Below are positions 49,143-56,927 of a stretch of DNA of 64,000 nt, piece by piece. A model generated the notes under the pieces. It had not been told where the DNA came from, searched no databases, and worked only from the letters and a program-made list of their open reading frames with translations. Source of the stretch: Hahellaceae bacterium (GTDB lineage Bacteria > Pseudomonadota > Gammaproteobacteria > Pseudomonadales > Oleiphilaceae); contig JACKOB010000003.1 of the NCBI GenBank assembly GCA_024234575.1, positions 434,001-498,000 of the forward strand. The letters run 5' to 3'. The number at the start of each line of letters is the position of its first letter. Within the stretch, counting starts at the first letter, position 1. Both the position numbers and the translations under genes were made by a program.

Positions 49143-50373
49143 ATCCATTTCTTAAAGTTCCAGGCACTTGCTGCCATAAGCAGGTTAATGGTGTCACCCT
49201 GACTACCTTTAAGCCAATTTCTTGATAAGCGAAAGTCGTGTTTCAAATGGCCAATGACCGGCTCAATCGCTGATCGTTTTTGGCATAACCTACGCTTTCT
49301 TTGTCTTTCTTTTTCGCTATCTCTTTTAATGGTGCACTTGGCAGAATAACTTCTACATCCACTTTGCGCTTGCAGCCTTTGTATCCCCGGTCAACCACCG
49401 CGGTAGTTACCAGTGTCTTCCTGTTTTCATTGGCGGATGCCAAAGCTGATTTGAGTGTTCTAGAATCGTGCTCATGATCATCATGACTCACCGCACCAAC
49501 AATAACGTGACTCCCCTCTGTGGCAACTACAGACGCTTTTCGACCATACTCATAAGGTTTGTGATCCTTTCCTTTTCCAATGCAGTGAATGTCATGCTCA
49601 TGCAGGCTGTAAATCTTGTTTTTGTCTTTGGGTTGTTGCGCTAACACTTTTCATAAAGTGCAAAACGATCTGCCTCTTGCTGCAATATTGCTTCCGGTAG
49701 TTTGCGTTGTAGTTCCCGAATCAATACCCCTGCGATAGTTCTTAATCTTCTTAGTGCTTTTTAGCTTTTGCTCGACGTTTGGCGTGTCGAAAATGACGGC
49801 TTGCCAAGCGCAACTCTCTCACTTCTTTAACGAATGTGCGTCGCTGCTTGATCCCGTGCTTTTTTGCTAGCTTGTTCAGTCTGTTAATGATCTTGATGGC
49901 AAGCTTTGTGTCTGTAGGATAGGTAATGGCTTTTCTTGGACGGTGGTATCAACCAGCACCGTAGGTTCTTCTGCCGCATCCCCGTGAATAGCTACTGAAA
50001 GCGCAAAAATTCGCTTTATGCCCTCCTCGCCAATGCGTTGACGAAACTTTACCAGCTCTGTGCTATGGCAGGGGACTGTTGTTTGGAATGTGGTTTCTCC
50101 ACAGAACACCTGGTAGTACAGGTTCATTTGCCATTGCGCGACTACCGACTCGTCACTGAGGTTGTTTAACTGCTTGAGGATAAGCAAGCCAGACATCAAC
50201 CGAATGGGTTTAGCCGCTCTCCCCAAATGGCTGTACAACGAGGCAAAATGTGCTTCTAACGAAGACCAATCAATCTCTCGGCCCAGAGCAAGAAGCGGAT
50301 GGTTAGTATCGAGTTGATCAGTGATATCAAAAAAGCCGGACTGAGGCTCTTTAACAGGACTTTTTGAACGCAT
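49143..50373 (-). pseudogene. IS5-superfamily transposase, several frameshifts, C-terminus truncated
   Basis: The reading frame breaks near 49880, between 49650 and 49880, and near 49270. Reassembled by eye it reads as a DUF772-type N-terminus (GRAAKPIRLMSGLLILKQL, ELVKFRQRIGEEGI), the first catalytic Asp in VLVDTTVQEK, the second in VVDRGYKG, and the Glu in RSAIEPVIGHLKHDFRL, ending in MAASAWNFKKW at the junction. Each DDE residue is therefore still encoded, but in different frames. The start could be an upstream codon at 50448. It is not expected to be active. Confidence 0.85.
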
Positions 50374-50491
50374 TTTTGAGTTATTTCGACCAGAAAAAGT
50401 AAACTGATTATACTCGCTCCGGTCGAAATAGTTGAGCCATACACCCAATAAACATTAACTATCAACGAGTTGGTTATTTTTCAGGGGCGAC
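49143..50491 (-). mobile_element. Decayed IS5-superfamily insertion sequence remnant
   Basis: About 1.35 kb between the two copies of the lyase 3' end, holding a broken DDE transposase read leftward. The right end is marked by the abrupt change next to TACTTAG at 50492. The left end is missing: homology to the transposase stops at the junction with the truncated lyase copy. A 9-bp inverted repeat (50383-50391 with 50421-50429) flanks a TATAAT-like promoter near the transposase start. No clean terminal inverted repeats or short target duplication can be seen. Confidence 0.8.
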
Positions 50492-50494
50492 TAC

Positions 50495-51385
50495 TTAGTT
50501 CGAGCCTTTGATGGCCTCGTATCGTGCCAACAGTTGGCGCGCACTGTGCACCACGGGTAAATCGATCATTTTACCTTTGTATTCCACCGCCCCTTTGCCT
50601 TCTTTAAGGCCATCTTCAAAGGCTTGTACTAAGCCTCTGGCATGAGCAACTTCTTCATCAGAGGGCGTAAGCACGTCATTGAGAATGGCCGCTTGCGTTG
50701 GATGAATGCAAAATGCACCGACAAATCCTAGCTGTTTAGCGAACAGGATTGTTTCTCTAAAAGCGCTGAGATCGCTGTAATCGGCGATTGAGCCGGGGAA
50801 CCCAAGAGGCACAATGCCCGCACGACGACAGGCGTAGGCGATTAGCTGATTAGGCAGCTGCAACGTAGCAGGAATTGACGCCATACCCGCAGACGCAGAA
50901 AAATCTTCCGAGCCTAGTGTTACCGAAACCACTCGCGGGTGGGCGCTGGCGATTTCATCCAGAACCGGCAATGCCTCTACTGACTCAATCATGGCGATTA
51001 GCCGCGTATGGCCTGCGGTCATGCCGCGCTCGGATTCAAGCACTGCAATAATATCGGCGATGTGCTGAACCTGCCTTGGGCACTCGACTTTTGGTATCAC
51101 AATAGCCGCAACGGCCGGGTTTATGGCCGCTTCGAGGTCGAGTTTGGCCAGTGACTCTTCAAGATTGATACGTGCCAGCGCTGCGGCACCATCCACCGAA
51201 ACTTGCTGCGCTGCGGCCACAACTTTGCTGCGGGCGATCGCTTTTTCTGCCAGTGGCACGCTGTCTTCCAGATCGAGAATATAGGCGTCTGCACCACGGG
51301 TATGTGCTTTAGCGACAAACTTGTCGATATGTACGGGAATAAACAGCAGGGATCGCCATCCCGGATAAGGCTGTCGTTCACTCAT
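50495..51385 (-). CDS. CitE/HpcH-family CoA-ester lyase, probably (3S)-citramalyl-CoA lyase
   Basis: A 296-residue TIM-barrel lyase that cleaves 3-hydroxy-dicarboxyl-CoA esters with Mg2+. Metal and CoA residues are visible: DLEDSVP (residues 38-44), IVIPKVE, IESVEAL and GSEDFSASAGM. It lacks the long insertion around the HWSDPWHW segment that characterises L-malyl/beta-methylmalyl-CoA lyase (Mcl1) and looks more like CitE-like citramalyl-CoA lyases. As the third gene of mct-meh-lyase, the expected reaction is citramalyl-CoA to acetyl-CoA plus pyruvate. Malyl- or methylmalyl-CoA lyase activity cannot be excluded. Confidence 0.85.
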   Translation of the reverse strand: MSERQPYPGWRSLLFIPVHIDKFVAKAHTRGADAYILDLEDSVPLAEKAIARSKVVAAAQQVSVDGAAALARINLEESLAKLDLEAAINPAVAAIVIPKVECPRQVQHIADIIAVLESERGMTAGHTRLIAMIESVEALPVLDEIASAHPRVVSVTLGSEDFSASAGMASIPATLQLPNQLIAYACRRAGIVPLGFPGSIADYSDLSAFRETILFAKQLGFVGAFCIHPTQAAILNDVLTPSDEEVAHARGLVQAFEDGLKEGKGAVEYKGKMIDLPVVHSARQLLARYEAIKGSN

Positions 51386-51433
51386 TTTTATTACTCCTTG
51401 GTGTATTCACTCATGTACTTTGAGTCGTCTCTA

Positions 51434-52285
51434 TTAATCGGCAAGCTCGGCATCCAGTTTCATGCATAGGGCGTTGTGGCTATCGGCAGACCAAAGACTA
51501 AGGCTATTGCCTTCTCTTTTACCTTCAACCTTAAAGGGGGAGGTATCGAAAGTTGGGCGTACCGCGCGAAAGCGGAAGCTGGCGATTTTATCTACCGGGC
51601 ATTGCTGGCGCTTCAGCTCCATCAATAATGTCACTAATAACGGCCCGTGTACTACCAATGCTGGATACAGCTCTTCCTGTATGGCGTAAGTACGATCGTA
51701 GTGAATGCGGTGGCCGTTATACGTCAAGGCCGAGTAGCGAAACAGTAACACTGGGTCTGGGGTAATTGTCTGCTGCCACTGTGCATCTTCCGGCGCTGGC
51801 TTCGCGGGTGGTTGGGGGGCATCGGCGGCAGGCTGTTCACGATAAACAATATTCTGCACCTGGTTGATGCAAAGGTCCTGGTTTTGAAATATTTCGTGTC
51901 TGACGTTAACAAAGACCAGCGCGCCGGTGCTGCCAGACTTTAGATCTACCGACTCGATCGTCGAGACACGCTTAGCTGGCTGGCCAATAATGAGCGGTTT
52001 GAGAATTTCGGCTTCCCCGGCTGCCCACATTCTTCTGGGCAGCGGTACCGGTGGTAAAAATCCACCTTTAGCAGGGTGCCCATCGGCACCGGTAGCACTC
52101 GCCTGCGGTGTTGGTAAAAAGTACAGCCACTCCCAAAACACAGGCAGTTCATCGCCTTTATTTGGCAGTGTGGTATTGCCTAATGCAGCGGCCAAGGCTC
52201 GGGCAGGAAAGAGCGTAATGTCATCTTCCAGCGTTTCCTGTTTACCGACCCAGGTTTGTAAGTGATTGATATCAATTGAAGACAT
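51434..52285 (-). CDS. meh: Mesaconyl-C4-CoA hydratase-like (HTD2/MaoC family)
   Basis: A 283-residue two-hotdog dehydratase. The N-terminal half has FAS1-like features (LPVFWEWLYFLPTP, DGHPAKGGFLPPVPLPRRMW at about 69-87), and the C-terminal half the active-site block RYSALTYNGHRIHYDRTY (183-200). This architecture is that of the Meh enzyme of the Chloroflexus 3-hydroxypropionate bicycle and of itaconyl-CoA hydratase (Ich) of Pseudomonas. It is clearly not the longer mesaconyl-C1-CoA hydratase Mch. With mct upstream and a citramalyl-CoA lyase downstream, mesaconyl-C4-CoA to citramalyl-CoA is the likely reaction; itaconyl-CoA hydration is the main alternative. Confidence 0.82.
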   Translation of the reverse strand: MSSIDINHLQTWVGKQETLEDDITLFPARALAAALGNTTLPNKGDELPVFWEWLYFLPTPQASATGADGHPAKGGFLPPVPLPRRMWAAGEAEILKPLIIGQPAKRVSTIESVDLKSGSTGALVFVNVRHEIFQNQDLCINQVQNIVYREQPAADAPQPPAKPAPEDAQWQQTITPDPVLLFRYSALTYNGHRIHYDRTYAIQEELYPALVVHGPLLVTLLMELKRQQCPVDKIASFRFRAVRPTFDTSPFKVEGKREGNSLSLWSADSHNALCMKLDAELAD

Positions 52286-52358
52286 GGTATTCCCTGATTC
52301 CTGATGTAAGTTTATCTGCTCGTATTGCTTTGCCTAAAAGTTAATGGCCGGCAATTAT

Positions 52359-53588
52359 TCAGGCACCTGCCACAATGCCTTTATCGTGTAGTTGTCCGAT
52401 TTGCGAAGATTGCAGGCCCAGTACGTCCGCCAGCACTTCGTCGGTATTTTCACCCAGCCGTGGCGCTGGTTTTGCAGGTGTTCTGGTGAACGCCGAGAAA
52501 TCCCAGGGGGCACCTGCCGCTAAATAGCTGCCAATACCCGGTTGATCGACATTATTAAACATCGGGTTGGCAACAGAGCAATCGGCATTGGTTTCTACCA
52601 TCTGCTTGATCGTTTGGTACTGACTCCAGCAGACGCCGTTTTTGTTGAAACTTGCTTCGACTTCGGTGAAGTTTCTTTTGGCAATCCACTGACCGATTAT
52701 GTTGGAAATTTCTTCCCTTGCCTCGAAACGGCAGCCTTCCTGAGACAAATCGAGGTTCAGCTGTTGCGCCAGGGCGGCCATTGCCTCCGTTGATTCTGTT
52801 GCCACGCAGAGGGATTTCCATTGCCGTGAGGTGAGGCCAATTACCATCACTCTGGCACCGTCTGCACAAAGAAAGTCACGACCAAATGCACCAAACAGAT
52901 AATTGCCATAGCGCGGACGATCTTTACCAAGCTGTGCTTCTGCAATAAACCCCAGGTGTCCCATTACGGCCATGGCGGCATCGGCTAAGGCAAGCTTAAT
53001 GTGTTGTCCTGCACCACTGCGATAACGATGACGTTCAGCGGCAAGCAGGCCAACGGCAGCCATTTGGCCGGTGACTAAATCCCAGGCGGGCAGTACGTGG
53101 TTACTGGGTTCGCCGTTGGCGCCGCTGCCGGTAATAAATGGTAGGCCAATGGCGGGATTCACGGTGTAGTCTACCGCTGAGCCACCGTGACGGTCGCCCT
53201 GAATCGTCAGCTGAATAAGGTCGGGGCGCTGTGCGCAAAGTTCTTCGTAGGACAGCCAGCCTTTGGGGGGGAAGTTAGTCAGCAGCATGCCCGCCTCTTT
53301 GCCTGGTGCGGTTATGATTTGTTTGGCCAACGCAGAGCCTTCCGGGTCACGAAAGTTAATGGCTACCGAGCGTTTTGATTTATTCAAACCAGCCCAAAAG
53401 AGGCTGACGTTATCCTCGGTTACTGGCCAGCGACGGTAGTCAAGGCCCCCACCAATATTGTCGATACGAATAACATCAGCCCCTAGCTGGGCAAGTGTCA
53501 TGCCTCCTAGAGGGGCGGCAACGAAGGCTGAGGCTTCTACTATCCGCATTCCGGAAAGAATGCCTGATCCTGAGGAAGTATTTTGCAT
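52359..53588 (-). CDS. mct: Mesaconyl-CoA C1-C4 CoA transferase (2-methylfumaryl-CoA isomerase)
   Basis: A family III CoA transferase of 409 residues, the length I recall for the Chloroflexus enzyme, which it resembles closely: SAFVAAPLGGMTLAQLGADV, GGGLDYRRWPVT, YTVNPAIGLPF, HVLPAWDLVTGQM and GNYLFGAFGRDF. The Asp in PAWD (170) is the likely catalytic aspartate. Mct moves CoA within mesaconate from C1 to C4. The ATG at 53588 has an AAAGGGT site; an open frame extends to 53696 but lacks homology. First gene of the leftward mct-meh-lyase operon, divergent from a quinone-oxidoreductase-like gene. Confidence 0.9.
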   Translation of the reverse strand: MQNTSSGSGILSGMRIVEASAFVAAPLGGMTLAQLGADVIRIDNIGGGLDYRRWPVTEDNVSLFWAGLNKSKRSVAINFRDPEGSALAKQIITAPGKEAGMLLTNFPPKGWLSYEELCAQRPDLIQLTIQGDRHGGSAVDYTVNPAIGLPFITGSGANGEPSNHVLPAWDLVTGQMAAVGLLAAERHRYRSGAGQHIKLALADAAMAVMGHLGFIAEAQLGKDRPRYGNYLFGAFGRDFLCADGARVMVIGLTSRQWKSLCVATESTEAMAALAQQLNLDLSQEGCRFEAREEISNIIGQWIAKRNFTEVEASFNKNGVCWSQYQTIKQMVETNADCSVANPMFNNVDQPGIGSYLAAGAPWDFSAFTRTPAKPAPRLGENTDEVLADVLGLQSSQIGQLHDKGIVAGA

Positions 53589-53744
53589 GGCAATGTACCC
53601 TTTGCTTAAGCGGTGAGAGCATTTGGGGAAACGTCCTGAATGGATTATGATTTCCCTTTCTAATTGTTGGGCGAAGAATAAACCAGCGGTTGCCATAAAT
53701 CCACGCTAACAAATGCGTTAGCGCTGAATGAACCAGGGAGTCTC

Positions 53745-54788
53745 ATGCAAGTCGTTGCTTTTAATAAAACCGGGCCGATAGACGTACTTTCGCTGCAGGA
53801 AGCACCAATGCCAGTGCCAGCAGGGCAGGACGTTCTCGTAAAAATAGAATCCGTTGGTCTCAACCGGGCGGATAGTTTGTACCGCGAGGGGCGTTATTTT
53901 ATTAAGCCTTTTGGCGATGCAGGCGGTGCCGGTGAGGTGCAAAATGTACCTAGTCGGGTAGGTTTTGAAGGTGCAGGAACGGTGGTCGAGGCACCGGCGA
54001 ACAGTGATTTTAGCCGCGGCGACAAGGTGGGCATTACTCCCTTGCAGTTTGATGTTAAACAGCAGGGCTGTCTTGCGCAGTATGGAGTTTATCCTGCGTC
54101 TTGCCTGGTACGAACGCCAGCTGGGATTGATGCTGATATTGCAGGAGGGATCTGGATGCCTTACCTGACAGCCTGGGGCGGTTTGGTGACTGACGGCGGG
54201 CTGGATGCCAATACTGCGGCTGGCAAAGTGGTTGTAATCACGGCGGCTTCAAGTTCTGTAGGTACGGCGGCTATCCAGTTGGCGGTTAAGCTTGGGGCAA
54301 CAGTGATTGCGACGACGACCAGCGATCAAAAAATGGCAGAGTTGTCCCGATATGGCGCGCATCATGTCGTCAACATGAAAACGGATGATTACGTCGCCCG
54401 AATCCGCGAAATTACTTCCGGTGGAGGCACTGACCTGGTGTTTGATGCGGTCGCGGGGCCCGGGATGCGCTACCTCGTACAGGGTGCAGCAAGAGGGAGC
54501 AAAATTATCGTACAGGGCATGTTAGACCGGCGCCCGATGGAAATTCATGCCGGTGTCTTGATGAAGCGGCTACTAACGCTTAAGGGCTTTACGCTGGATT
54601 TGCTACTGGAAAACACCGTCGAGTTTCAAAAGGCGGTGGCTGGTTTAACCGCCATGTTTGAGAAGCAAGAGATTTTGCCGGTCATTGCCCAAAAATTCTC
54701 CATGGCGCAGTTCGCTGAGGCGTTTGCGTTGCTTGAGTCTAACAAGCATACCGGGAAAATAATCATCAATCCCTGGGGTAGTGAATGA
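53745..54788 (+). CDS. Zinc-independent quinone oxidoreductase-like MDR protein
   Basis: A 347-residue medium-chain reductase: GroES-like N-terminus (LVKIESVGLNRADSLYREGRY), nucleotide-binding ITAASSSVGTAAIQLAVKLGA, and a C-terminus ending in SNKHTGKIIINPWG. Residues for structural zinc are not present. It is divergent from mct (156 bases between), suggesting shared control. No substrate can be assigned; NADPH-dependent reduction of an enoyl compound or quinone is the family norm. Confidence 0.85.
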   Translation: MQVVAFNKTGPIDVLSLQEAPMPVPAGQDVLVKIESVGLNRADSLYREGRYFIKPFGDAGGAGEVQNVPSRVGFEGAGTVVEAPANSDFSRGDKVGITPLQFDVKQQGCLAQYGVYPASCLVRTPAGIDADIAGGIWMPYLTAWGGLVTDGGLDANTAAGKVVVITAASSSVGTAAIQLAVKLGATVIATTTSDQKMAELSRYGAHHVVNMKTDDYVARIREITSGGGTDLVFDAVAGPGMRYLVQGAARGSKIIVQGMLDRRPMEIHAGVLMKRLLTLKGFTLDLLLENTVEFQKAVAGLTAMFEKQEILPVIAQKFSMAQFAEAFALLESNKHTGKIIINPWGSE

Positions 54789-55113
54789 TTCAAGTTAAAA
54801 TTGGCTAACAACTGTTAATTAATGTGCTGAGAATTATAAAAATTAACCGCTTTATTGATCTGTGTCTGAGTGACTGTTTGGATTACAAATGTATATTTTC
54901 ATCTAAGCCCTTGAGTTTGTGAAAACGCCCTCGGCATTAGACTTTAGTTTTATTTTTTTTTGTTATAGCATGGCTCCCGTATCGTTTTGCGGATTGTTAT
55001 GCTGGGGCTGCTTTACCCCTTCACAGACCGGGCGATGGCTCGCTGGCGAATAGCCGCAAGCATAAATCTGGATAATCCAATTTCTTATTCCCCTTTATAG
55101 TCAGGAGGCCTCT
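54789..55113. other. 325-base intergenic region before mcd
   Basis: No gene is seen. The stretch is AT-rich, with a T-run at 54952-54961 and no hairpin before it that I can defend. It likely holds the promoter for mcd-ecm-meaB-ccr-epi; I found no strong consensus -35/-10 pair. The mcd start is a TTG after TCAGGAGG. Confidence 0.5.
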
Positions 55114-56802
55114 TTGTCTCAGCTACCTTCTTTGCGTATTGATAATGCTTTAGCTTCGGTTGAACTGGTGCAGAAGTTACTAAATAAATCACTGGTTTTT
55201 ATTCGCAGCCAGTGTTTAAACGAAGCAGGCCGCTTGTCGTCCAGCAAGCTGGATGATTATCAATTGGTATCCTATGAGCTGGCATTTTCCTCTGCTGAAG
55301 TAGCGGGTGCCAGGCACATGGTCGAGTACGCACGCAAGATCAGGGCTTCGCGAGGGGAGCCAGAGGATATTCAGCTGGAAGAACGGATAACCTTATTATT
55401 CTCAGCAGAAATTATTCAAAATATTCGTGGTCGCTTGTCGGCGCGTAAAAAAGACTTTGGGCTGTCACAAACAGACTTGCAGGAAACTGTTGATAGCCCG
55501 TCCGTGCAGGCATTCTGTGAAGAAAACCTCGATTCTGCCAGCCTGGTTGCCTTAGGCAAAATCATGTTGCAGCAAGATGGCCGCACTGGCGATTATGTGC
55601 TCGAAGAAGACAAAGAGATCATGCGTGAAACTTTCCGCAACTTTGCCAATGATGTGGTGATGCCGTTATCTGAAGAGATCCACCGGCAGGACTTGATTGT
55701 GCCCGAACAAATTCTGGGGGCGCTTGTCGATATGGGCTGCTTTGGTTTGTCGATACCTGAACAATATGGTGGCTTACAGCCAGATGATCAGGAAGACAAT
55801 ATGGGCATGATAGTCGTGACGGAAGAGTTGTCACGAGGCTCTTTAGCGGCGGCTGGAAGTTTGATTACTCGCCCTGAGATACTCTCCCGGGCGCTGCTTG
55901 CTGGTGGTACGGAAGAGCAAAAACAATTGTGGTTACCAAGATTAGCTACCGCCACTCCACTTTGTGCCGTGGCGATTACCGAGCCAGACTATGGCTCTGA
56001 TGTAGCAGGGATGAAATTGCGCGCCGAGAAAGTTGAAGGTGGCTGGAAGCTTAATGGTGCTAAAACCTGGTGTACTTTTGGTGGCAAAGCAGGTGTGTTA
56101 CTGACACTCGCCAGAACCGATCCGGATGCCTCACTGGGGCACAAAGGTTTAAGTATGTTTCTGGTCGAGAAGCCTTCCTTTGAAGGTCACGACTTTGAAT
56201 ATCGCCAAGACAATGGTGGGGTGATTTCTGGTAAGGCTATTCCTACCATTGGCTACCGGGGCATGCATTCATTTGATGTGTTCTTCGATGATTTCTTTGT
56301 CCCTGATGCGAATTTGCTTGGGGGAGAAGCGGGCTTAGGTAAAGGCTTCTATTTCACCATGGCAGGTTTTGCCGGTGGCCGTATTCAGACTGCAGCGCGT
56401 GCAACAGGCCTGATGCAGGCAGCGTTTGAACGGGCGATCAGCTATTCCAAAGATCGAAAAGTATTTGGCTCACCCATTGCAGACTACCAGCTTACGTTAG
56501 TTAAAATCGCCCGAATGGCCATGTTATTAACGTCTTCCAGACAATTCACCTATGCGGTAGGACGTTTAATGGATGAAGGCAAAGGGCAAATGGAAGCCAG
56601 CTTGGTAAAATTATTTGCCTGCAAGACTTCCGAGTGGTTGTGCCGGGAAGCAATGCAGATTCACGGTGGCATGGGCTATGCAGAAGAGTCTGCTGTCAGC
56701 CGTTACTGGATTGATTCTCGCGTATTGTCGATTTTTGAAGGTGCTGAAGAAACATTGGCGCTAAAGGTCATTGCGCGATCACTTATCGAAAACGCAGCTT
56801 GA
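55114..56802 (+). CDS. mcd: (2S)-methylsuccinyl-CoA dehydrogenase
   Basis: A 562-residue flavoprotein that oxidises methylsuccinyl-CoA to mesaconyl-C1-CoA. An N-terminal helical region of about 150 residues (VSYELAFSSAEVAGARHMVE, LLFSAEIIQNIRGRL) precedes the ordinary acyl-CoA dehydrogenase fold; this long form is typical of Mcd and not of short acyl-CoA dehydrogenases. Core motifs: AITEPDYGSDVAGM, TWCTFGGKAGV, RKVFGSPIADYQ, IHGGMGYAEES and FEGAEETLALK. Start is a TTG with a strong AGGAGG. It is followed by a large hairpin and ecm. Confidence 0.92.
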   Translation: MSQLPSLRIDNALASVELVQKLLNKSLVFIRSQCLNEAGRLSSSKLDDYQLVSYELAFSSAEVAGARHMVEYARKIRASRGEPEDIQLEERITLLFSAEIIQNIRGRLSARKKDFGLSQTDLQETVDSPSVQAFCEENLDSASLVALGKIMLQQDGRTGDYVLEEDKEIMRETFRNFANDVVMPLSEEIHRQDLIVPEQILGALVDMGCFGLSIPEQYGGLQPDDQEDNMGMIVVTEELSRGSLAAAGSLITRPEILSRALLAGGTEEQKQLWLPRLATATPLCAVAITEPDYGSDVAGMKLRAEKVEGGWKLNGAKTWCTFGGKAGVLLTLARTDPDASLGHKGLSMFLVEKPSFEGHDFEYRQDNGGVISGKAIPTIGYRGMHSFDVFFDDFFVPDANLLGGEAGLGKGFYFTMAGFAGGRIQTAARATGLMQAAFERAISYSKDRKVFGSPIADYQLTLVKIARMAMLLTSSRQFTYAVGRLMDEGKGQMEASLVKLFACKTSEWLCREAMQIHGGMGYAEESAVSRYWIDSRVLSIFEGAEETLALKVIARSLIENAA

Positions 56803-56807
56803 TCATG

Positions 56808-56851
56808 TTGGTCTGCAAACAAGCCGGCAGACTGCTGTGTTTGCAGACCAA
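56808..56851. repeat. Perfect 14-bp inverted repeat between mcd and ecm
   Basis: TTGGTCTGCAAACA (56808-56821) pairs perfectly with 56838-56851; the loop is 16 bases. There is no T-run. In the transcript it would form a very stable hairpin between the two genes, perhaps protecting or processing the mRNA, or adjusting their ratio. Confidence 0.85.
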
Positions 56852-56927
56852 AGCGACGCTTCACGCTACAACCATTCCCTAAATAATGCGCCAGAATTTA
56901 ATTGAAAGCGTAAGGCAGGATGTTCTG

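Noticed and set aside
49043..49246. A 67-codon open frame joining transposase and lyase sequence
   Set aside because: It is a chance fusion across the IS junction; its second half is the lyase fragment read out of frame.
50495..51385. Assignment as L-malyl/beta-methylmalyl-CoA lyase Mcl1
   Set aside because: It lacks the Mcl1-specific insertion and its neighbours are mct and meh; kept only as an alternative.
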